Assembly: GCA_947446625.1 (NCBI GenBank)
Contig: CANFIE010000027.1
Coordinates: 1 to 18,117, forward strand
Length of the DNA stretch: 18,117 nt
Direction of reading: 5' to 3'
Source of the DNA: Acetobacteraceae bacterium
GTDB taxonomy: Bacteria > Pseudomonadota > Alphaproteobacteria > Acetobacterales > Acetobacteraceae
Part shown: positions 1 to 5,184 of the stretch, in pieces
Position numbering within the stretch: the first letter of the stretch is position 1
Layout: each line of letters starts with the position of its first letter
Position numbers and translations under genes: made by a program
Notes under the pieces: model-generated
What the model saw: only the letters and a program-made list of their open reading frames with translations
Database searches by the model: none
Told to the model about the DNA's origin: nothing

Positions 1-68
1 GCCTGCCACTCCGCCTCGGTCTTCTGCACCGGGTAGGCCACGGCGGGGCTGTCCTTCTTGCCGAACAT
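1..68 (-). CDS. msrB: Methionine-R-sulfoxide reductase MsrB, N-terminal fragment (cut by window edge)
   Basis: Only the first 22 codons are in the window. They read MFGKKDSPAVAYPVQKTEAE and then W-Q, matching the usual MsrB start with its PVxKTExEW segment. MsrB reduces the R-epimer of methionine sulfoxide in proteins, usually with a selenol or thiol active site that lies outside this window. The ATG is preceded by a good ribosome site (GAGGAGA) that sits just after the msrA stop. The two genes are 11 bp apart on the same strand, so they should form one msrA-msrB transcript repairing both sulfoxide epimers. The identification rests on a short stretch plus the msrA neighbour. Confidence 0.85.
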   Translation of the reverse strand, partial: MFGKKDSPAVAYPVQKTEAEWQ

Positions 69-79
69 GCTGTCTCTCC

Positions 80-625
80 TCAACCAGCCTGCTTCAGGCG
101 GCTGGCGTAAAGCTTGCGGAACTTGGCCACCTTGGGCGCGATGATCACCTGGCAATAGCCGCTCCATGGCGTGCGCCGGAAGTAGTCCTGGTGCTCCGGC
201 TCGCCCGGCCAATAGGTCTCGAACGGCACCAGCTGCGTCACCAGCGGCCGCGGCCACATCTTCTCGCCGGCAATCTCCGCCATCACCTGCTTCGCCGTGG
301 CTTCCTGCTCGGGCGAATGGAACAGAATGATGCTGCGATACTGCGGCCCGATATCATTGCCCTGCTGATCCGGCGTCGTCGGGTCATGAATGGTGAAGAA
401 CACCCGCAGCAAATCGGCAAACCCCACCACGGCGGGGTCGAAGCTCACCTGCACCGCCTCGGCATGGCCGGTTTTCTTGCCGCACACCTGTTCATAGGTC
501 GGGTTGGCCACATGCCCGCCCGAATAGCCGGAATGCACCGCGCTCACCCCCACCAGGTCGCGGAACACCGCATCCAGGCACCAGAAGCAGCCGCCACCCA
601 GCGTTGCGATCTCGGTCATGGCCAT
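80..625 (-). CDS. msrA: Peptide-methionine (S)-S-oxide reductase MsrA
   Basis: This is a full-length MsrA of 181 residues that reduces methionine-S-sulfoxide in proteins and as free Met-SO, using thioredoxin as reductant. The catalytic motif GCFWC is at residues 12-16, with nucleophile Cys13 and a second Cys at 16. Other family signatures are the SGGHVANPTYEQVC stretch around residues 35-48, the GHAEAV block and the GPQYRSII block. Cys48 and Cys158 (in YCQ) are extra cysteines that could take part in disulfide relay; which one resolves is not visible. The first ATG is preferred because GGAGG lies 7 bases upstream; a second ATG two codons later is possible. There is no signal peptide, so it is cytoplasmic. 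It sits directly ahead of msrB on the minus strand. Confidence 0.96.
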   Translation of the reverse strand: MAMTEIATLGGGCFWCLDAVFRDLVGVSAVHSGYSGGHVANPTYEQVCGKKTGHAEAVQVSFDPAVVGFADLLRVFFTIHDPTTPDQQGNDIGPQYRSIILFHSPEQEATAKQVMAEIAGEKMWPRPLVTQLVPFETYWPGEPEHQDYFRRTPWSGYCQVIIAPKVAKFRKLYASRLKQAG

Positions 626-877
626 CCTCTATCCTCCACTCGTAGCTCCGAATGTGGGGGCAGCATGCCCTCCTGTCACGCCCCCGCTGCCAGCGTTACG
701 GGCGGCCCGGGGCAGACCCTGCATTTTTGCAGTGCAGCATCGGCGCCAACGCATGAAACCCCTGCTATTTCCTTGTTGAAAGAGGCACCCATTCTTACCT
801 ATCTTTCGCAAGTGCGAGATGACGGGCCAGGCCAAGGCGCAAGGGCGCCCCGGACCCCCCGATAGGAGATCGCCACC

Positions 878-1024
878 ATGTTCTTCCTTCCTGCCCTCGT
901 TGGCGTTGCCGCCATTGTCGTTGTCACCGGCGCCTATCGCCTCAGCCGCCTGCTGGACCACAGCCTGCCCATGCAGGCCGGTGCCGCCCGCATGCCCGAA
1001 GGCGCGGCGCACGAATTCGCCTGA
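878..1024 (+). CDS. Small single-pass membrane protein (48 aa), unknown function
   Basis: A short reading frame encodes 48 residues beginning MFFLPALVGVAAIVVVTGAY. Residues 2-19 form one strong hydrophobic segment. A charged tail follows (YRLSRLLDH) and then a polar, Ala/Gly-rich C-terminus ending HEFA. Support for it being real is a good ribosome site (AGGAG, 8 bases before the ATG), isolation between genes on the other strand, and a near-ideal intrinsic terminator 24 bp after the stop. I do not recognise the family. The topology (N-terminal anchor, cytoplasmic tail) fits a small membrane-associated modulator, but no role can be assigned. Confidence 0.6.
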   Translation: MFFLPALVGVAAIVVVTGAYRLSRLLDHSLPMQAGAARMPEGAAHEFA

Positions 1025-1048
1025 GACTGACTGCCCCCCCCCCTGGCG

Positions 1049-1077
1049 GGCCTGGGCGCATCGTCGCCCAGGCCTTT
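1049..1077 (+). terminator. Intrinsic terminator after the 48-aa gene
   Basis: A perfect 10-bp stem (GGCCTGGGCG at 1049-1058 with CGCCCAGGCC at 1065-1074) encloses a 6-base loop, CATCGT. It is followed by TTTC on the plus strand. It lies between the small plus-strand gene and the end of the minus-strand MFS gene. It probably also stops transcripts arriving from that gene, although the minus side has no T-run. Confidence 0.8.
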
Positions 1078-1089
1078 CAGGCCCAGTTC

Positions 1090-2262
1090 TCAGGCCCGGT
1101 CTTGTAAGGCCCGGCGCCGCCGTTGCGCCCGTGCCACCCCAATCAGGCTGAGCCCCGAGCCCAGCACCAGCACCGCCCCGACCGGCCCCAGCGCACCCAT
1201 CCCCAGGCTGCGCAGCGTGGCCACGCCCAGCAGAGACCCCAGCGTGGTGCCCAGGTAAATCCCGGCGGCATTCAGCGCGAATAATGTTGGCGCCAGCGTG
1301 GGCGCCAGCCCGGCCAGCCGCGCCTGCTGCGGCACCATGAAGGCCCAGCCAATCCCGCTCCACACCGCCACCAGGGCGAACAACACCGGCAGCGGCCATT
1401 GCACCGGGGTCAGCGCCAGCATCACCAGCGTGCCCGTCACCGCCAGCCAGGCCAGGGCGCGGGTGGAACCCAGCCAGGCCGTCAGCCCACCGCCCGCCAT
1501 GTTGCCGGCCACGCCGCCCAGGCCAAACACCAGCAGCAGCAGCGCCACGCCTTCCCGCTCCAGGCCATAATGCGCCTCGGCAAACGGCCCCAGAAAGGTG
1601 ATCAGGCAATAGGCCCCGGCCATGAACAGCACGGTAAACCCCACCGCGCCCAACAGCAGCGGGTTGCGCAACACCTGGCCCAGCGCCCCCAGGCTGCTCC
1701 GCGGCACCTGCAACCCGCGCGGCAACGCCAGGTCCAGCACCCCGGCCATCACCAGCGCCAGCCCGGCCACCAGGCCAAACACCACGCGCCAGCCCAGCGA
1801 ATAGCCCAGCCAGGCCGCCGCCGGCACGCCAAAGGCCTGCGCCACCGTCAGCCCGCCAAACACCACGCCCAGCGCCAGCGCCCGCCGCTCGGGCAGCACC
1901 GCCACCCCGGCCGCCGCGCTCACCGGAGTCACCAGCCCGCCGCCCAGCGCCATCAGCCCGCGCGCCAGCAGCACCACCTCGAATTCCGGCGCCAGCGCCG
2001 CCAGGCCGCAGCCCAGCGCGAAGATCACCAGCGCGCCCATCAGCACCGTCACGCGGTCCCAGGCCCCGGTCAGCGCCACCAGCAGCGGCGAGCCAATCGC
2101 GTAGCCCACCGCATAAACCGCCATCACCAGGCCGCCCTGCCCCGGCTCCAGCGCGAATTCCCGCCCCATCGGCCCAATCAGCCCAATGGCGCCAATCGCC
2201 CCGGTGCTGGTCACGAAATTCGCCAGCCCCAGCAGCGCCAGGGCCAGGCCGGGGCGGCGCAG
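1090..2262 (-). CDS. Major facilitator superfamily transporter (DHA1/AraJ-like)
   Basis: This is a 12-helix MFS permease of the drug:H+ antiporter or sugar-efflux type. It has long hydrophobic segments throughout, the A-type loop GAWDRVTVLMG after helix 2, a mid-protein hydrophilic loop (LPRGLQVPRSSLG) and a basic C-terminal tail (RAQRRRRALQDRA). The substrate is unknown. The first canonical start (GTG, 2214-2212) falls inside membrane helix 1. In-frame codons upstream read RRPGLALALLGLANF, the missing half of that helix. I therefore place the start at an unusual CTG (2262-2260) with GGAAGG nine bases upstream; another CTG at 2271-2269 overlaps the cupin stop as CTGA. The gene follows the thiol-dioxygenase-like cupin with overlapping or abutting coding sequence, implying one transcript. 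Confidence 0.85.
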   Translation of the reverse strand: MRRPGLALALLGLANFVTSTGAIGAIGLIGPMGREFALEPGQGGLVMAVYAVGYAIGSPLLVALTGAWDRVTVLMGALVIFALGCGLAALAPEFEVVLLARGLMALGGGLVTPVSAAAGVAVLPERRALALGVVFGGLTVAQAFGVPAAAWLGYSLGWRVVFGLVAGLALVMAGVLDLALPRGLQVPRSSLGALGQVLRNPLLLGAVGFTVLFMAGAYCLITFLGPFAEAHYGLEREGVALLLLVFGLGGVAGNMAGGGLTAWLGSTRALAWLAVTGTLVMLALTPVQWPLPVLFALVAVWSGIGWAFMVPQQARLAGLAPTLAPTLFALNAAGIYLGTTLGSLLGVATLRSLGMGALGPVGAVLVLGSGLSLIGVARAQRRRRALQDRA

Positions 2263-2267
2263 CGTGC

Positions 2268-2804
2268 TCAGCCTTCCCGGCCGGCGAACATCCGCATCAC
2301 CTTTTCCATGTCATACGGCTTCTCGCGCAGCGAATCCGGGTCCCACTCGCTGCGCGGCTGGGCGAAGAAATCGCCGCCATACACATGGATAGCCCCGGTC
2401 AGCCGCGGTATCGGGTTGATCACCGAATGGATCACATCCGCCCCCAGCGCCAGCGTATCCCCGGTGCTGAGCGACTTCGCCCCCGCCCCCTCAATCCGCC
2501 CCTCGGCTTCCTCGGGCAGCCGGCGCCAGAGGATGTTGTCCTCCCGCCCCGAATACACCCCAATCACCGCCCAAAGCTCATGGTTGTGCGGCTGAATCAC
2601 CATCTTCGGCTGCCAGATCACGTTCACAATGGTCAGCTCCGCCGACCGATACAGCGGCACCAGCCCGCCGGCCGTCGGCTCGCCCAACCCCGCCAGCACC
2701 GCGCCCGGCTCGCGCATGGCCTCGGCCACCACATCGCGCACGGCGCGCTGGCCACCCGGCAGCGCGGCGCGGCATGCCTCAATGAATTGCTGCTGGTCGA
2801 ACAT
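2268..2804 (-). CDS. Cysteine dioxygenase-family cupin (putative thiol dioxygenase)
   Basis: A 178-residue single-cupin protein resembling non-heme Fe(II) thiol dioxygenases (cysteine or 3-mercaptopropionate dioxygenase), which oxidise a thiol to a sulfinate with O2. The three-His iron site is visible as His73 and His75 in PHNHELWAV and His126 in ADVIHSV. His140 and Tyr142 in IHVYGGDFF correspond to the catalytic His/Tyr pair of CDO. Arg53 in LYRSAEL is placed like the carboxylate-binding Arg of CDO. The cysteine that crosslinks to Tyr in mammalian CDO is absent (GVYSGRED region), as is usual in bacteria. It has a good ribosome site (GAGGGAG). It lies directly upstream of the MFS gene and is divergent from a RidA gene. 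The exact thiol substrate is inference. Confidence 0.78.
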   Translation of the reverse strand: MFDQQQFIEACRAALPGGQRAVRDVVAEAMREPGAVLAGLGEPTAGGLVPLYRSAELTIVNVIWQPKMVIQPHNHELWAVIGVYSGREDNILWRRLPEEAEGRIEGAGAKSLSTGDTLALGADVIHSVINPIPRLTGAIHVYGGDFFAQPRSEWDPDSLREKPYDMEKVMRMFAGREG

Positions 2805-2851
2805 GCGAAGGCTCCCTCAATGCCCCAGCTTGGCCGCAGAACCCGCCGCCC

Positions 2852-2865
2852 CGCAACCAGTTGCG
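2852..2865. promoter_or_regulatory. Perfect 14-bp palindrome in the cupin/RidA divergent promoter region
   Basis: CGCAAC-CA-GTTGCG is a perfect inverted repeat with 6-bp arms and a 2-bp centre. It lies almost centrally in the 92-bp gap between two divergently transcribed genes. This is the position and size of a dimeric repressor or activator operator. No cognate regulator is in the window. Confidence 0.4.
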
Positions 2866-2896
2866 ACCCAGGCGCAGCTCGGGCACCCTTCGCGGC

Positions 2897-3289
2897 ATGA
2901 CCCTTACCTTCAACAATCCCCCGGGCGTCCACGCCCCCGCCCCCTCCTACCACCACGCCGCCGTGGTGCAGGGCCCTGGCCGCCGCCTGGTTTCCGCCGG
3001 GCAAATCGGCATCCGGCCTGACGGCACCACCGCGCCCGACGGCCCGGCGCAGATCGAGCAGGCCCTGGCCAACATCATGGCCATCCTGGCCGGCAACGGC
3101 ATGGGCCCGGCCAACATCGTGAAAATGACGGTCTTCCTGACCGACGCCGCCCTGATCCCGGCCCTGCGGGAAAAGCGCACCGCCGCCATGCAGGGCCACG
3201 CCCCGGCCAGCACGCTGCTCATCGTCGCCGGCCTGGCCGCGCCCGAATTCAAGGTTGAGATCGAAGTCGAAGCCTTCGCCGCCGCCTGA
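2897..3289 (+). CDS. RidA-family (YjgF/YER057c/UK114) protein
   Basis: A 130-residue protein with the trimeric Rid fold signatures: an N-terminal PPGVHAPAPSYHHAAVV strand, LVSAGQIGIRPDG at about residues 31-43, a helix around QIEQALANIMAIL, the NIVKMTVFLTD block (73-83) and a C-terminal VEIEVEAFAAA strand. RidA proper hydrolyses reactive enamine/imine intermediates such as 2-aminoacrylate. The substrate-carboxylate Arg (Arg105 in E. coli RidA, in PARS) is replaced here: the motif reads PAST, with Ser105. It is therefore more likely a paralogue with other substrates than a bona fide 2-iminopropanoate deaminase. The ATG at 2897 gives the normal family length but has only a weak ribosome site. 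It is followed by a strong terminator, so it is probably monocistronic. Confidence 0.88.
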   Translation: MTLTFNNPPGVHAPAPSYHHAAVVQGPGRRLVSAGQIGIRPDGTTAPDGPAQIEQALANIMAILAGNGMGPANIVKMTVFLTDAALIPALREKRTAAMQGHAPASTLLIVAGLAAPEFKVEIEVEAFAAA

Positions 3290-3299
3290 ACCCGCAACC

Positions 3300-3332
3300 C
3301 CGCCCCGGCGCCACCGCCCGGGGCGGAATTTT
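3300..3332 (+). terminator. Intrinsic terminator after the RidA-family gene
   Basis: A 9-bp perfect GC stem (CCGCCCCGG at 3300-3308, CCGGGGCGG at 3318-3326) with a 9-base loop is followed by AATTTT. It begins 11 bp after the stop codon. Confidence 0.8.
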
Positions 3333-3408
3333 CCGCCACAAGCATTATTGCCGCCGGCGAAGCCGCCATGCTGAACTCCCCGGCTATTGCCCAAGGGAGA
3401 AGCCCCAC

Positions 3409-3852
3409 ATGAACATCCTTCGTCGCAGCCTGGCCACCGCCGCCCTGCTGCTTGCCTTCGCCGGCCCGCTGCACGCGCAGCAAGGCCCCAGCGCCGCCGC
3501 GCTGCTGCAATTCGAGCAAGCCGTTACCTGGGCCTCGGTCGCCCCCAATTGGCGCGGCATTCGCCCCAACTGGGTGCAGCAGGTCGCCGGCGCCACCCGG
3601 CCCAATGACGTTGCTGCCCTGATGGTTCAGCTGGAAACCAGCATGGGCTGGGGCGCGGTGCAGCCCAGCTGGCGTGGCCGCCGCGCCGGCTGGGTGGCCG
3701 AGGCCGGCAGCGCCCGCTCGGAAGCCCAGGTGGCCCGCCTGCTGTTGGAACTGGAGGAAACCACCCTCTGGTCGGCCGTCCAGCAATCCTGGCGCGGTAC
3801 CCGTCCGGGCTGGGTGGCCAACCTCAACCGCGTCGTCAACGGCGGCAAGTAG
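3409..3852 (+). CDS. Secreted protein of three 40-residue Trp-rich repeats, unknown function
   Basis: A 147-residue protein with a signal peptide (MNILRRSLATAALLLAFAGP, then LHAQ) and probable cleavage after HA, near residue 23. The rest is three tandem repeats with an exact 40-residue period. Trp is at 41, 81 and 121; WRG at 48-50, 88-90 and 128-130; Trp-Val at 55-56, 95-96 and 135-136. Each unit also carries a preceding L-E pair (F35-E36, L75-E76, L115-E116). The consensus is LE-x4-W-x-(A/S)-V-x3-WRG-x-R-x2-WV. There are no cysteines and no lipobox, so it is likely a soluble periplasmic or exported protein. The ribosome site is GGGAGA. I do not recognise a named family. A repeat scaffold that binds a ligand or surface is plausible but unproven. 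Confidence 0.85.
   Translation: MNILRRSLATAALLLAFAGPLHAQQGPSAAALLQFEQAVTWASVAPNWRGIRPNWVQQVAGATRPNDVAALMVQLETSMGWGAVQPSWRGRRAGWVAEAGSARSEAQVARLLLELEETTLWSAVQQSWRGTRPGWVANLNRVVNGGK
3496..3849 (+). repeat. Three in-frame 120-bp coding repeats (40-residue period)
   Basis: The units occupy about 3496-3615, 3616-3735 and 3736-3849 (the last slightly short). Conservation is mainly at protein level (W-x-A/S-V, WRG, WV). At DNA level the best-kept part is the TGGCGxGG...TGGGTG core in all three copies, so the duplication is old. Confidence 0.85.
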
Positions 3853-3862
3853 TCTGCCAAAC

Positions 3863-3890
3863 CCGCACGCCGCGCCAACGCGGCGTGCGG
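3863..3890. terminator. Strong hairpin between convergent genes (probable bidirectional terminator)
   Basis: A perfect 12-bp stem (CCGCACGCCGCG with CGCGGCGTGCGG) and a CCAA loop lies between the stop of the Trp-repeat gene and the stop of the converging monooxygenase-like gene. There is no T-run on either side, so the terminator role is inferred from position and stem strength. Confidence 0.6.
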
Positions 3891-3899
3891 CCCGCTACA

Positions 3900-5084
3900 T
3901 CACACCCACTGCACCACGTTGTCGGCGCCAATGATGTGCCGCCCCACCATTTCCAGGTGCGCATTCATGCCCTGCAAATGCTGGCTCACGCTCATCGAAT
4001 CGCGGAACCGCCGCTCAAACGGCGCGCTGGCCAAAATCGCCGTGGTCCCCGCCGCCCGATAGCAGGCATAGGCCACGTCAGCCGATTCCTGCATCGCATG
4101 CGTCGTCGCCAGGCGCAGCCGCATGCGCAAATCCACTTCCAGCCGGCCTTCCGCCGCCGCCGCATGCGCCGCGGTCACCGCCTCATGCACAAAGGCCCGC
4201 GCGCCGCTCAGCTTGGCTTCCAGCTGCGCAATCTCCTTCTGCACCGCATGGTTGTTCGCCATGCTGGTAATCGCCGCCCGGCTCTGCTTGCCACGCGCCA
4301 GCTGGGCATAGGTGTCCAGCATCCGCCGGCCAATGCCCATGGCCACGCCGCAAAACCCGGTGGCGTAAAGCAGGTTGGAGATGATGGTATAAAGCGGCCC
4401 GGTCTCCCGCCGCTCCTCCATCGCATCGCGGCAGGGCGCATGTTCATCCGGGATGAACAGGTCTTCCACGCTGTAGGTATCGCTGCCGGTGCCGCGCAGG
4501 CCCAGCACGTCCCAGTCATCGGTTACCTTGGCCTTGGCCTTCAGGAACAGAAACGTCCGCACATCCGGCTTGCCGTAGCGAATATGCGGCGTGCCATCCG
4601 GGTTCTGCACCGCCGAATGCGCGCCAATCCAGGTGGTGTGCCGGCTGCCGCTGCCATAGCCCCAGGTGCCGGTCAGTCGATAGCCGCCCTCCACCCGAAT
4701 CGCCTTGCTGCCACCATATTGCGCGCCCCAGGCCAGCCCCTGATGCGGCCCGTTGAAAATCGCCGCCGCCGCCGCATGGTCCATCGCCGCCGAAGCCGTG
4801 GCCGCCGAGACGTTCGACTGGTTGTAGAACCAGCCCACGCTCGCATCGGCATAGCCAATCGCCTCGGCCGCCTTGCAATGCTCAATCAGGTGCGCCTCCT
4901 GGCCACCCAGGCTCTTCGGCAGCAGCACCCGCAGCAGGTCGGCCTGCACCAGCGCCGCCACCACTTCGGGCGTCACCTCGCGCCGCCGGTCCATCTCGGG
5001 GCCATGCTCGTCCAGCAGCGCACGCAGGCTGGCGGCACGCTCGGAGGGGCTGGTGGTCAGCAGCGGCTGGACATTGGTGTCCAT
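3900..5084 (-). CDS. Acyl-CoA dehydrogenase-fold flavin-dependent monooxygenase-like protein
   Basis: A 394-residue protein of the acyl-CoA dehydrogenase fold, closest in pattern to the oxygenase components of two-component flavin monooxygenases (HsaA/DszC-like, with the 'type 2' C-terminal domain). Visible signatures are an N-terminal helical region, WGYGSGSRH at 141-149, the flavin/substrate loop WDVLGLRGTGSD at 191-202 with YSVEDLFIP after it, and a C-terminal helical bundle ending ERRFRDSMSVSQHLQGMN...GRHIIG. Such enzymes use reduced flavin from a separate reductase to hydroxylate or desulfurise small molecules; no reductase is in the window. The ATG at 5084 is chosen because GAGGA lies 8 bases upstream and it matches the usual N-terminus. 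It is divergent from the amidohydrolase gene at 5185. The substrate is unknown. Confidence 0.85.
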   Translation of the reverse strand: MDTNVQPLLTTSPSERAASLRALLDEHGPEMDRRREVTPEVVAALVQADLLRVLLPKSLGGQEAHLIEHCKAAEAIGYADASVGWFYNQSNVSAATASAAMDHAAAAAIFNGPHQGLAWGAQYGGSKAIRVEGGYRLTGTWGYGSGSRHTTWIGAHSAVQNPDGTPHIRYGKPDVRTFLFLKAKAKVTDDWDVLGLRGTGSDTYSVEDLFIPDEHAPCRDAMEERRETGPLYTIISNLLYATGFCGVAMGIGRRMLDTYAQLARGKQSRAAITSMANNHAVQKEIAQLEAKLSGARAFVHEAVTAAHAAAAEGRLEVDLRMRLRLATTHAMQESADVAYACYRAAGTTAILASAPFERRFRDSMSVSQHLQGMNAHLEMVGRHIIGADNVVQWV

Positions 5085-5104
5085 GGTGGTTTCCTCAAGG
5101 CTTC

Positions 5105-5118
5105 TGGTCAGTTGACCA
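5105..5118. promoter_or_regulatory. Perfect palindromic operator candidate TGGTCA-GT-TGACCA
   Basis: A perfect 14-bp inverted repeat in the 100-bp gap between the divergent monooxygenase-like and amidohydrolase genes. The TGGTC...GACCA form resembles operators of FadR-type GntR regulators (established pattern, recalled). A second inverted repeat (GCCCGG at 5135-5140 with CCGGGC at 5147-5152) and a CATAAT -10-like element (5152-5157) lie on the amidohydrolase side. On the minus strand a TTGACG (5146-5141) could serve as a -35 for the monooxygenase gene, placing the palindrome over its -10/start region. Confidence 0.5.
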
Positions 5119-5184
5119 ATGGTGGGCCTGTTTCGCCCGGCGTCAACCGGGCATAATGCGGACAAATCGCATTTGGAGCGGAAA

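Noticed and set aside
719..732. CTGCA-TTTT-TGCAG small inverted repeat upstream of the 48-aa gene
   Set aside because: Only 5-bp arms, not well placed for a terminator or operator; expected by chance at this scale.
773..803. Possible promoter TTGTTG with TACCTA/CCTATC for the 48-aa gene
   Set aside because: The -10 match is poor; a real promoter is likely nearby but cannot be assigned.
629..1609. Minus-strand open frame of 326 residues over the MFS C-terminal region
   Set aside because: Gly/Ala/Arg-rich shadow of the MFS gene in another frame; it also runs through the 48-aa gene and its terminator.
3368..3412. 14-codon frame (MLNSPAIAQGRSPT) overlapping the Trp-repeat gene start as ATGA; possible leader peptide
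   Set aside because: No convincing ribosome site and no attenuator-like alternative hairpins or codon runs; probably chance.
3885..5156. Plus-strand open frame of 423 residues
   Set aside because: Antisense of the monooxygenase-like gene, which has recognisable motifs and a ribosome site; the antisense product is low-complexity His/Arg/Gln/Ala-rich.
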